This document shows, one piece after another, positions 38,136 to 47,094 of a stretch of DNA of 50,314 nucleotides; position 1 is the stretch's first letter; each line of letters begins with the position of its first letter. This DNA is from Candidatus Aminicenantota bacterium (GTDB lineage: Bacteria; Acidobacteriota; Aminicenantia; S016-38): NCBI GenBank assembly GCA_027025175.1, contig JALVRF010000021.1, forward strand, positions 1-50,314, read 5' to 3'. The notes beneath the pieces are model-generated. The model searched no databases, was not told the DNA's origin, and was given only the letters and a program-made list of their open reading frames with translations. The position numbers were made by a program, and so were the translations under genes.

Positions 38136-39466
38136 GCTTCCACCTCCACAAATTTTGAGACAGCCCTGGCCTTCCAGTCCCTCTTGACGAAGAATGTGGC
38201 TGAAATTAATGAAGAAATGAAGGCGGAAAGAACCATGGCATACCAGATGCCCCGCAGGGCCATAGCCCTGGAAAGAAGGGGGGCAAGGATAAGGAGCAGG
38301 GTAACTCTTCCCAGGGAAACATAGAGGGGAGGCATGGTATCCCCTGAGGCCCTGAAGGCGGAGGAGAGGGATACATTAACGGCCACGAATATCTGGCCCA
38401 CCAGGAAGAACCTGAGAACCTCCGCCCCTATTCTTGCTATTTCCTTAGAAAACAACCCCATGAGGCCTTCGCTCAGGGGAAAGAGAAGGAAAACTGCGAG
38501 TGCCATTACCGCCACGTTTATCCCGACGACTTTGAGAACCGTTTTCTCCGCTTCCTTCTCCTTTCCCATTCCCAGATATTGGCCGGCAACTATGGTGGAA
38601 GATATGGCTAAACTCATTATGGGAATCTGGACAAAATGCATAATTCTTCCTGCCACTCCCACCGCCGCAATTACCTCCTTTCCATATCCTGCTACAATCC
38701 TCAGCATAACTATCATGGTGAGGCTCATGAGGGTAAATTGAATCCCGGATGGAAGGCCAACCTTCAAAATTTTCCCTGCCAACTTAAGATCCGGTTTGTG
38801 AGGTATAAAGGGATTGGCTCCCAGAAGCTTGGCCAGTTTGAATAGGCCGTAGGCGAAGGAGAGGGCATAGGAGAGCCCGGTGGCCACCGCTGCGCCCTTT
38901 ACCCCCATTTTCAGACCGAAGATGAATATGGGGTCCAGAACCATGTTGGTGATGTTTGATAGGACGAGTATGAACATGGGGGTGAAGGTATCCCCGGTGG
39001 CCCGGAAAAGGGAATTTATACCGAAGTTTAGAGTAAAGAAAGCGATGAAGGGAGCCAGGGCCAGCAGGTAACTCACCCCCTGGGAGGCTACAGAACCCTT
39101 TGCTCCCATAAGTCTCATGGCTGGCAGGGGAAAGGCGAAGACCAGAAGAGCAAGAGCAAGGCCGGAATAAAGGGAAAGGCTTATGGCCTGGGTTGAGAAC
39201 TCAAGGATTTTTCCCCAATCCCTTTTCCCCTTGAACTGGGAAACATAAGCGGTGGCACCAACGGCGATGGTCTGGGATACGGTAAATACTAAAAAATTCA
39301 CCACCGAAGCCAGGGAGACCGCCGCGATCTGGGAGGTTCCCAATCGGGAAATCCAGAAAATATCCACTAAAGCATACAGGTTCTGCAGGGTAAAGGATAT
39401 AAAAGTGGGGACGGAAAGTATGGCCAGGTCCCTCAGGGAATTGGAATAAAATCTTTTGCCTCTCAA
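38132..39466 (-). CDS. MATE family efflux transporter
   Basis: 12-TM MATE pattern, ATGDTFTPMFILVLSNITNMVLDPIFIFG, RASGDTMPPLYVSL; TTG start. Confidence 0.93.
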   Translation of the reverse strand: MRGKRFYSNSLRDLAILSVPTFISFTLQNLYALVDIFWISRLGTSQIAAVSLASVVNFLVFTVSQTIAVGATAYVSQFKGKRDWGKILEFSTQAISLSLYSGLALALLVFAFPLPAMRLMGAKGSVASQGVSYLLALAPFIAFFTLNFGINSLFRATGDTFTPMFILVLSNITNMVLDPIFIFGLKMGVKGAAVATGLSYALSFAYGLFKLAKLLGANPFIPHKPDLKLAGKILKVGLPSGIQFTLMSLTMIVMLRIVAGYGKEVIAAVGVAGRIMHFVQIPIMSLAISSTIVAGQYLGMGKEKEAEKTVLKVVGINVAVMALAVFLLFPLSEGLMGLFSKEIARIGAEVLRFFLVGQIFVAVNVSLSSAFRASGDTMPPLYVSLGRVTLLLILAPLLSRAMALRGIWYAMVLSAFISSLISATFFVKRDWKARAVSKFVEVEA

Positions 39467-39473
39467 GAGGGTA

Positions 39474-39486
39474 ATTATAGTATAAT
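39474..39486. promoter_or_regulatory. Palindromic back-to-back -10 elements (bidirectional promoter)
   Basis: ATTATA-G-TATAAT: TATAAT on both strands sharing a 1-bp centre between divergent genes. Confidence 0.7.
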
Positions 39487-39498
39487 TTAGGCTAAATT

Positions 39499-40593
39499 AT
39501 GGAGTTTATGGACCTTCACATCCAGGAGGAGGACCTCCTCAGGGAGATTGAGGAGGTTTTTGCCCAGACCCTGAAGACCGCAAGATATGTGGGGGGACCC
39601 TTTGTGGAGAATTTTGAAAAGGAGTTTGCCCGGTGGGTGGGGACGAATTATTCGGTCTCAGTAGGTTCAGGAACCCAGGCTCTCAAATATTGTCTATGGG
39701 CCCTTGGTATCGGAGAAGGTGACGAGGTCATAACCACCCCCCTGACCTTCGTGGCCACCGCCGAGGCCATAGCCAGTTTAGGGGCAAAGCCGGTTTTCGT
39801 GGATGTAAATCCTGAAACCTTCCAGATTCACGAGGAGAAGATTGAGGATGCCATAACCTCTAAGACTAAGGCCATTCTTCCCGTTCACCTATTCGGAGCC
39901 CCGGCGGAGATGGGAAAGATTATGGATATAGCCGAGAGGCACAACCTCTGGGTGGTGGAGGACGCAGCCCAGGCCCACGGTGCTCTTTACAGGGAAAGAA
40001 AAGTGGGGAGCATAGGCCATTGTGGGGCCTTCAGTTTCTATCCTACCAAGAACCTTTCAGCCATGGGCGAGGCAGGAGCCGTTACCACCGATTCCCAGGA
40101 GATTGTCCAGAAGGTAAGGCTAATTGAAAATCACGGCCAGGACAAGCCTTATCATTCCCTTTTTCCCGGGGAAAACGGGAGAATGGATGCCCTCCAGGCA
40201 GGGATTCTTCTTAAAAAACTCAAATATATAGACCGGTGGAACCGCAGGAGAAGGGAGATAGCGGAGATATACAGGAGGGAATTTTCAGGTTTGGTCAAGA
40301 TGCAGAAGGTGGAGGAAGGTTCTGTTTCCGCCTATCACCTTTTCGTTATCCTACATCCCGGCAGGGATAAACTGCAGAGGGAGCTTGCATCGTGGGGCAT
40401 TCCCACTAAGGTTTACTATCCCATCCCCCTGCACCTGCAGAAGGCCTTTTCCTATTTAGGCTACAGGAGGGGAGATTTTCCCGCTGCCGAAGGGATAAGT
40501 TCCAGCCTTCTTGCCCTTCCCATAGGTCCCTGGATGAAGGACAAGGATGTTTACAGGGTGGTGGAGGGCATGAAAAAAGCATTAAAAAAATAA
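39499..40593 (+). CDS. DegT/DnrJ/EryC1/StrS family aminotransferase
   Basis: VGSGTQALKYCLWALGIGEGDEVITTPLTF, VVEDAAQAHGALY, GAFSFYPTKNLSAMGEAGAV (PLP Lys). Confidence 0.93.
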   Translation: MEFMDLHIQEEDLLREIEEVFAQTLKTARYVGGPFVENFEKEFARWVGTNYSVSVGSGTQALKYCLWALGIGEGDEVITTPLTFVATAEAIASLGAKPVFVDVNPETFQIHEEKIEDAITSKTKAILPVHLFGAPAEMGKIMDIAERHNLWVVEDAAQAHGALYRERKVGSIGHCGAFSFYPTKNLSAMGEAGAVTTDSQEIVQKVRLIENHGQDKPYHSLFPGENGRMDALQAGILLKKLKYIDRWNRRRREIAEIYRREFSGLVKMQKVEEGSVSAYHLFVILHPGRDKLQRELASWGIPTKVYYPIPLHLQKAFSYLGYRRGDFPAAEGISSSLLALPIGPWMKDKDVYRVVEGMKKALKK

Positions 40594-40606
40594 AAGGGAG
40601 GGGAAA

Positions 40607-41926
40607 ATGGAGCCCAAGGATGTTGAGGAGCTCATTAAAAGGGAAGGGGTAAAGTTTATTCAACTATGGTTTGTGGACCTTGAAGGAAACCTGAAAAGCG
40701 TTTCCATGCCCTCGGAAAGGTGGGGGGATGTTTTGAAATGGGGGGCTTCCTTTGATGGAAGTTCTATCCGGGGATTCTCCAGGATAGAGGAAAGCGACAT
40801 GTTTTTAAGGCCGGACCTGAGCACCTTCTCGGTTCTTCCCATCGAAAGCCCCCATGGGAAGGTGGCCAGGGTATTCTCTGATGTTATAAAGCCGGATGGT
40901 TCATGCTACGAGGATTCCCCCAGGAGAATATTAAAGAGGATTCTTATGGAAGCGGAGGAGGAGGGGTTTAAATTCTATGTGGGGCCAGAGCTGGAATTCT
41001 TTTACTTCAAGACCAGGCGGGAGCCGGAATTCATAGACTTTAACGGGTATTTTGATTATGTTCCCCCGGATACCGGGGAAGCCATGCTTCGCGAGACGGT
41101 GGGAAGGCTTAAAACCATGGGCACAGAGGTGGAATATCTCCATCACGAAGTTTCCCCCTCACAATACGAACTGGACCTCCGCTACAGCGATGCCCTTTCC
41201 ATGGCGGACACACTGATCACCGCCAAGTTCATGGTGAAGTATGTGGCAGAGAAAAACGGGTATTATGCCACCTTCATGCCCAAACCCATCCAGGGGATAA
41301 ACGGCAGCGGACTCCACCTTCACCAGTCCCTTTTCAGGGGAGGTAAAAACGCCTTTTTTGACTCCAGGGATCCTTTTCTCATGTCAGAGATTGCCAGGGG
41401 TTATGTGGCCGGACTTTTAAAACACGCCAGGGAACTTACCCTAATAACCAATCAGTGGATAAACTCCTATAAAAGGCTGGTTCCTGGATACGAAGCCCCG
41501 GTTTACATAACCTGGGGGAGATACAACCGCTCTCCCCTTATCAGGGTGCCCGCTATCCCCGAGGAAAAGTCCTCTTCCATGAGGATTGAATACCGCTCCC
41601 CGGACCCGGCCTCCAACCCTTATCTGGTATTTGCTGTTTTGCTGAAGGCAGGGCTTAAGGGCATAAAGGAGAGGTATGAACTTCCTCCGGCCAGGGAAGA
41701 AAATGTCTACAGGATGGAGGCAAAGCGCAGGGCAGAGCTCAAAATTGATACCCTCCCTGGTAGCCTCATAGAGGCCATAATAGAGGCGGAAAGGGGAAAT
41801 CTGGTAAAGGAAACCTTGGGAGATTCTGCCTTTGACAAACTCATAGCCTCCAAAAGAGCCCAGTGGGATGACTACCGCCAGATAATAACCGCTTACGAGA
41901 TGGAGAAGTATTTCCCGGTTCTTTAG
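40607..41926 (+). CDS. glnA: Glutamine synthetase
   Basis: DGSSIRGFSRIEESDMFLRPD, HEVSPSQYELDLRY, NGSGLHLHQSLF, YRSPDPASNPYLVFA. Confidence 0.94.
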   Translation: MEPKDVEELIKREGVKFIQLWFVDLEGNLKSVSMPSERWGDVLKWGASFDGSSIRGFSRIEESDMFLRPDLSTFSVLPIESPHGKVARVFSDVIKPDGSCYEDSPRRILKRILMEAEEEGFKFYVGPELEFFYFKTRREPEFIDFNGYFDYVPPDTGEAMLRETVGRLKTMGTEVEYLHHEVSPSQYELDLRYSDALSMADTLITAKFMVKYVAEKNGYYATFMPKPIQGINGSGLHLHQSLFRGGKNAFFDSRDPFLMSEIARGYVAGLLKHARELTLITNQWINSYKRLVPGYEAPVYITWGRYNRSPLIRVPAIPEEKSSSMRIEYRSPDPASNPYLVFAVLLKAGLKGIKERYELPPAREENVYRMEAKRRAELKIDTLPGSLIEAIIEAERGNLVKETLGDSAFDKLIASKRAQWDDYRQIITAYEMEKYFPVL

Positions 41927-41954
41927 TTGAAATCCCTCCCTTTTTTCCTAATAT
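41927..41954 (+). promoter_or_regulatory. Promoter TTGAAA-N16-TAATAT placing +1 on the GTG start
   Basis: -35 41927-41932, -10 41949-41954, aaaatt, GTG 41961. Confidence 0.6.
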
Positions 41955-41960
41955 AAAATT

Positions 41961-44294
41961 GTGGGAAAGACCGTAGGTCATTACGAAATTCTGGAAAAAA
42001 TAAGCGAAGGGGGGATGGGGGCGGTATACAGGGCCAGGGACATTTATTTGGGCAGAATAGTAGCCATAAAAATCATCCCCTCAAGGATAAGGGATGAGGA
42101 GATAAGGAAGAAGTTAAAGAACGAAGCCCTTTCCCTATCCAGACTTTCCCACCCCAACATAGCCCTTCTTTACGAATACAATGTGGAGGGGAAGCTTGAG
42201 TATTTAGTGATGGAATTCGTGGACGGAAGTCCCCTTTCCTCGATCCTCAAAGAAAGAAGCCTTTCCATAGAGGAGGTTCTCGATTTTTCCCTTCAAATAG
42301 CAGAGGCTTTGAAGGAGGCCCATTCCAGGGGAATAGTTCACCGGGACATAAAGCCCTCCAATGTTATGGTTACCCCAGAGAGAAGGGTTAAGGTGGTGGA
42401 CTTTGGGATTTCCAGTTTCTTTCAGGAAGGGGCTGCAAAGACCTATCATCGTCTCGGCACCCTGGGTTATGTGGCTCCCGAGGTCATCCTTAAGGGGGAA
42501 GTTACCCCCAAGAGCGATATTTTTTCCTTTGGAATCCTGCTCTACCGCATGGTGGAAGGAAAAACACCCTATCCCACCGGTGTTTATTATGACAGGGAAA
42601 TGAAATTTATCCCCCCGCCTGAGATAAAAAGGGAGGTTGCGGCACCGCTGAAGGAGTTAATCTATGCCATGCTGAGGGAGAAGCCCCAGGAGAGGCCGGA
42701 CATTTTCCAGGTTTGTCAGGTTCTTAAGGCGCTGCAGAGGGAGGAGACCACCCTGGCCGGGATAACCGAAATTCCCAAGGCCACCAAATTCCTTAGCCGC
42801 AGGTGGCTCATTTTGGCAATTACTATAGTCGGTCTGATAATCTCAGGGACGGTTGTTTATTTTCTCCTCTTTCACCCTTCCCCTTCTCCCGCCTTTTTCT
42901 ATTTTCCCTCCTTTGAAAATGCCACGGGAAAGGGGGAATACAATTTCCTTGCCTTTGGCCTTGCCTCTGAGATAAGGAGGAGGCTTTCAGCCACCAGAGG
43001 TTTCGTTTTCGTTCCCTCCTCGGATGTGGAGGCTCTGTTGAAAAAGGGCCATTCGCTGAAGAGCGCAGCGAAAAAGGCCGGGGCTTCCTGGATGGTAAGG
43101 GGGAGTTTGAAGGAGGAAAGGGAGGGGCTGGTTCTTCATTATTCGCTGGTTAACCTGAAGAAGGGAAAGGGATTCGAGGACCGGGTTCCGGTGGTTAAAG
43201 GAAAATTCCAGGAGGATGTGAAAGAGGTATCAGAGAACCTCCTCCGGTGGACCAATTATCCGGCCAGGCCACAGGAGAAGGGTGCCAATCCCCAGGCCTA
43301 CGAACTTTATCTAAAGGGCCTTTTTCTCCTGAGAAGTTCTAAAGTTGAAAGGGCCAATCTTGACCAGGCCAAGGAATTTCTGGAAAAAGCCCTTTCCTTG
43401 GAAAAAAGACCAGAATACTACATTACCCTTTCCCGGGTTTATTTTTCTTACATAACCCGGGGAGTGGAAATTAATCCTGATAACTACAGGCTATGCAGGT
43501 ATTACCTTAGAAGGGCTAAGGAAATTTCCCCCCAAGACCCCTCGGTGCTCACATGGGAAGCTTATCTTGATATGGTTTTTAAGGAACCGGACATAATTTC
43601 CGCCCTAAGGAAGGGCGCCGGAGAGCTTGAAAGGGGGAACCTGGACCTGCGGATAGGCACGGCCATGGGGTATTTGCTGAAAATAACCGGTAATTTTTCC
43701 CTGGCAGAGAGATTCTACCGATTTTACGGAAAACTTTTCCCGCAAAACGATATAGTTAACCTTCAACTTGCCTGGACCCTTTACCTGGAAGGGAAAGGAG
43801 AGGAGGCTATTTCCCTGCTTGAGCCCTTCCTGAAATCCCATCCCGATGTTGCCTGGGCAAGAATTCTCCTGGCAAAATTCCTGGTGGCCCAGGGAAGGGG
43901 AAAGGAAGCCCTTGAAATTCTTAAACCTCTTCCTCCCCTGGTGCCTGTAAGATTGGTAAGGTATCAGGCGGAGAACTATCCAACTAAGAAGTTCAATTTT
44001 GAGCCTAATGCTAATTTACTCAAGGCAGTTTCCTACTCCGAAGACATGGCCTTGTGGACCGCAGAGTGCTATTCCCTTTCCGGGAAAAGAGCCCTTGCCC
44101 TGAAATACCTGAAAATTGCCGTAAATAATGGCTATTTAGTATGGAATTTCTTCCAGAGGGACCCCCTTCTTTCGGAATTAAAGAAAGAAAAAGAATACCG
44201 GGAACTTCAGAGCAAGGGAATGGATGAATTGAGGAAAATTTGGAAAAAAGAAAAGGTAATACTGGGGCCAATTATGAGGAAACTGGGAATTTAA
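41961..44294 (+). CDS. Ser/Thr protein kinase with TM segment and C-terminal TPR-like repeats
   Basis: GGMGAVYRARD, VAIKII, HRDIKPSNVMV, DFGISSFF; TM WLILAITIVGLIISGTVVYFLLF. Confidence 0.92.
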   Translation: MGKTVGHYEILEKISEGGMGAVYRARDIYLGRIVAIKIIPSRIRDEEIRKKLKNEALSLSRLSHPNIALLYEYNVEGKLEYLVMEFVDGSPLSSILKERSLSIEEVLDFSLQIAEALKEAHSRGIVHRDIKPSNVMVTPERRVKVVDFGISSFFQEGAAKTYHRLGTLGYVAPEVILKGEVTPKSDIFSFGILLYRMVEGKTPYPTGVYYDREMKFIPPPEIKREVAAPLKELIYAMLREKPQERPDIFQVCQVLKALQREETTLAGITEIPKATKFLSRRWLILAITIVGLIISGTVVYFLLFHPSPSPAFFYFPSFENATGKGEYNFLAFGLASEIRRRLSATRGFVFVPSSDVEALLKKGHSLKSAAKKAGASWMVRGSLKEEREGLVLHYSLVNLKKGKGFEDRVPVVKGKFQEDVKEVSENLLRWTNYPARPQEKGANPQAYELYLKGLFLLRSSKVERANLDQAKEFLEKALSLEKRPEYYITLSRVYFSYITRGVEINPDNYRLCRYYLRRAKEISPQDPSVLTWEAYLDMVFKEPDIISALRKGAGELERGNLDLRIGTAMGYLLKITGNFSLAERFYRFYGKLFPQNDIVNLQLAWTLYLEGKGEEAISLLEPFLKSHPDVAWARILLAKFLVAQGRGKEALEILKPLPPLVPVRLVRYQAENYPTKKFNFEPNANLLKAVSYSEDMALWTAECYSLSGKRALALKYLKIAVNNGYLVWNFFQRDPLLSELKKEKEYRELQSKGMDELRKIWKKEKVILGPIMRKLGI

Positions 44295-44305
44295 GGAGGC
44301 TTAAA

Positions 44306-45478
44306 ATGAGAAAAATCGCACTAATCTTTACTCTTATTCCCCTCCTCCTGGCTCCTTTGAGGGCCGGGAATCTGTGGGAAAGGGCGGACAGAATTGTAAA
44401 GGAGACCATAATAATCGATGCCCATCAGGATGTTCCCACCACCCTCCTGAAGGAGGATGTTTCCCAGCCCAGGGCCAAGGGGCATTTTGACCTTCCCCGG
44501 GCCTTTCTCGGAGGGTTAACTGCCCCCTGTTTTGCTATCTTCACCTCAAATACCTACGATGAAAATCACCCTGCAGAATTTGCCCTCAGGGAATTGGCCA
44601 GGGTTTACGAATTCGCATTGAAAAATCGGGACAGAGTGCTCATAGCCTATTCCTACAGGGACATTCTGAAAGCAAAAAGGGAAGGGAAAATGGCCATAGT
44701 TATAACCATGGAGAATTCCTCCCCCATAGAGAACCCCTCCCAGCTCCTGCTATGGAAAAAATTAGGGCTGAGGATGGCCATATTAACCCATATGAGCACC
44801 AATAAATACGCGGATTCGGCTACGGACCAGGAAAAATGGGGAGGGCTAAGCCCCCAGGGAAAAGAAATGATTAAGAGGATGAACCTTCTGGGCATACTCG
44901 TTGATGTTTCCCACCTTTCGGACAAAGCGGCAGCCCAGGCAATAGAACTTACCACTCTTCCTCCGGTGGCCTCCCATTCCTGCGTGAGGGCCTTTAATCC
45001 CATAGCCAGGAACCTTCCCGACAGTCTCATAAAAGCCATAGCCTCCAAGGGAGGGGTAATAGGAATAAACTTCTTCCCGGTTTACCTTTCTCCGAAGGTT
45101 TACAAGAAATGGCAGGAAATTTACGGCGAATTCAGGAAAAAGATGAAGAGCGAAGGGAGGGAGAAGGCTGTTGAGTTTCTTAAAGGGAAGGTTAAAGAAC
45201 TGCCCACGGTAGGGGTTAAGGATGTGGTGAAGCAAATAAAATACATAGCCGACCTGGTGGGCATAGACCATGTGGGCCTGGGAAGTGATTTTGAAGGGAT
45301 ATCTGTAACTCCCAGGGGCCTTGAGGATGTGAGCATGTATAAAAACCTGGTATATGAAATGTTGAAGGAGGGATTTTCGGAAGAGGACATAAAAAAAGTG
45401 CTCGGGGAAAATTTCCTGAGGGTTTTCCGGGTGGCAGACAAGAGATATTGGAAAAACTTCCCTCAGATGGCAAAATAA
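44306..45478 (+). CDS. Peptidase M19 (membrane/renal-type dipeptidase), secreted
   Basis: IIDAHQDVPTTLL, GILVDVSHLSD, PPVASHSCVRAF, DHVGLGSDFEGI; SD AAGGAGG before ATG 44306. Confidence 0.93.
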   Translation: MRKIALIFTLIPLLLAPLRAGNLWERADRIVKETIIIDAHQDVPTTLLKEDVSQPRAKGHFDLPRAFLGGLTAPCFAIFTSNTYDENHPAEFALRELARVYEFALKNRDRVLIAYSYRDILKAKREGKMAIVITMENSSPIENPSQLLLWKKLGLRMAILTHMSTNKYADSATDQEKWGGLSPQGKEMIKRMNLLGILVDVSHLSDKAAAQAIELTTLPPVASHSCVRAFNPIARNLPDSLIKAIASKGGVIGINFFPVYLSPKVYKKWQEIYGEFRKKMKSEGREKAVEFLKGKVKELPTVGVKDVVKQIKYIADLVGIDHVGLGSDFEGISVTPRGLEDVSMYKNLVYEMLKEGFSEEDIKKVLGENFLRVFRVADKRYWKNFPQMAK

Positions 45479-45485
45479 TATCGGT

Positions 45486-45710
45486 ATGTGTTTGGCAGTG
45501 CCCATGAAAATTGTGGAAATTGACGGCCTTGATGCCGTGGCAGAGTTACAGGGAGTAAGGAGAAGGGTTCGCCTGGACCTGGTGGACGATTGTAAAGTGG
45601 GAGATTATGTGCTTATTCACGCTGGATTTGTTATAGAAAAACTGGACGAGGAGCAGGCGAAAAAGAGTCTGGAGACCTGGGAGGAATTTTTGTCCGCCCA
45701 GGAGAAATAA
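45486..45710 (+). CDS. hypC: HypC/HypG-type hydrogenase maturation chaperone
   Basis: MCLAVPMKIVEIDGLDAVAELQGVRRRVRLDLVDDCKVGDYVLIHAGFVIEKLDEEQAKKSLE. Confidence 0.93.
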   Translation: MCLAVPMKIVEIDGLDAVAELQGVRRRVRLDLVDDCKVGDYVLIHAGFVIEKLDEEQAKKSLETWEEFLSAQEK

Positions 45711-45711
45711 A

Positions 45712-46584
45712 CTATTTGTTACCGTTTCCCTTGATTTCCTGATAGGCCCTGTGAAGCAGTGACGAGGTCTTGATCTGCCTGAAGGGTATGTCCTTGGGCG
45801 AGACTATCATTGAATTTATTATCACCGCCGATACCACCTTCCATGGCGTAAGGTCAAAAATGTTGCCCCTTGGTTTGCAGCCCCTGGGGGCCTGCAGGTG
45901 GTCTCCGTTTTCCCGATAGAGGGAGAAATAGGAGTTCAGGTGCCCGTAAAGGACCTTTGAGGTATGCCCTATTACGAAGAAGGGCTTCTTGAACTGCTTG
46001 GCTGCCAGAGCCAGGGCAAAACTTCCGGCCCTGTTTATTACCCCCTGGGAAGTTATGGCATCGCTCCCTATGAAAACCATCTCCGCCTCCTGAACCATGG
46101 CGGGAAGGAAGGCATCGTAGGTGAATTCCACCTTGTAGCCTAACTGAAGAAGTTTTTCCGCCATGACCCTTCCCTCGTAATACGGCCTTCCCTCGGAAAG
46201 AATTACCGTAAGGTTTTTTCTTTCCCTCTCCTCCATGGCTTTAAGCAGAGAGAGGCTATGGGAAAAGAGAACCACCTTTCCCCGGGGAGGCATTAAGGAC
46301 GAAGCGATCTTCGCATTTTCCTCGGCTTCCCGGTCAATTTCCTTCCATATCATCCGCACCTCTTTATCGTTTTCCAGGGCGTTAAAAAAACGATGGAAGA
46401 AATTGATGAGAACCGCCATGGTGGGATGGGAATAAAGAAGATGGGCGATGGACCTGGCTATTTCCTCTACCTCCACTCCCCCTGCCAGGGCATCCATCAC
46501 CGCATCGTAACTTTCCCGAAGTATTGCGGAGGAGCCTAAAACTCTGTTCTGGGAAAGTTCCATTAATCTCTCTTTCCAATCCAT
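45712..46584 (-). CDS. eIF2B alpha/ribose-1,5-bisphosphate isomerase-like protein
   Basis: LGSDAI-type motif VFIGSDAITSQGVINRAGSFALALAAKQFKKPFFVIGHTSK and FDLTPWKVVSAVIINSMIVSP. Start at MDWKERL chosen over the longer ORF. Confidence 0.82.
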   Translation of the reverse strand: MDWKERLMELSQNRVLGSSAILRESYDAVMDALAGGVEVEEIARSIAHLLYSHPTMAVLINFFHRFFNALENDKEVRMIWKEIDREAEENAKIASSLMPPRGKVVLFSHSLSLLKAMEERERKNLTVILSEGRPYYEGRVMAEKLLQLGYKVEFTYDAFLPAMVQEAEMVFIGSDAITSQGVINRAGSFALALAAKQFKKPFFVIGHTSKVLYGHLNSYFSLYRENGDHLQAPRGCKPRGNIFDLTPWKVVSAVIINSMIVSPKDIPFRQIKTSSLLHRAYQEIKGNGNK

Positions 46585-47072
46585 GCTTTCACCCCCAGGA
46601 TTGTAATGTATATGTAGGTAAAGAAGGAAGTTTCCCATAAAATTGCCCTGAAACTTTGTCCGCTGAGAATCCCTTCTATGGACGACTTATCGGTGGGAGG
46701 TATAAAGGGGAAGTTCAGAAGTTTATTCCAGAAAGGGTAAAAGGGACGAAAACCTATGGGGGGATTGTGGTCCACCATGAAGAGGTCCAGAAATATGTGA
46801 ATGGAATAAATGAGCAGAGAAAGGGCGGCCAATCTTATATTTTGGGTAAAAATATAAACCAGGGCAGAAAAAACCAGAGCGGCAAGGAAGGTGTGGGTTA
46901 AGCCCTGATGGTAAAACCCAGCCTTTTTTAAAACGGGAAATTTGTCCAGAAGGAGGTCCACATCTGGTAGTAAACCTACCGTTAAGAAGAAAACCATCCT
47001 TCCTGCCGAATATTCCTCTGCCGCCTGGATAATCCCCAGCGAGGTTAAACTATGACCAATTGGAGTTGGCAC
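46563..47072 (-). CDS. YdjM/DUF457-like membrane-bound metal-dependent hydrolase
   Basis: MPTPIGHSLTSLG, LLPDVDLLLDKFP, HQGLTHTFLAAL; multiple TMs; GTG start. Confidence 0.8.
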   Translation of the reverse strand: MPTPIGHSLTSLGIIQAAEEYSAGRMVFFLTVGLLPDVDLLLDKFPVLKKAGFYHQGLTHTFLAALVFSALVYIFTQNIRLAALSLLIYSIHIFLDLFMVDHNPPIGFRPFYPFWNKLLNFPFIPPTDKSSIEGILSGQSFRAILWETSFFTYIYITILGVKAWIGKRD

Positions 47073-47088
47073 AATAATAGTATACTAT
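47060..47088. promoter_or_regulatory. Compact bidirectional promoter centred on palindrome AGTATACT
   Basis: Palindrome 47079-47086 within a 22-bp gap between divergent GTG starts (47072 minus, 47095 plus). Confidence 0.7.
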
Positions 47089-47094
47089 AAAATT

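Noticed and set aside
40607-41926. Glutamine synthetase-like gamma-glutamyl-polyamine synthetase
   Set aside because: Catalytic motifs fit ordinary type I GS; no polyamine catabolism genes are adjacent.
44240-44305. Longer N-terminus of the M19 dipeptidase
   Set aside because: It overlaps the upstream kinase gene; ATG 44306 has an AAGGAGG SD and a clean signal peptide.
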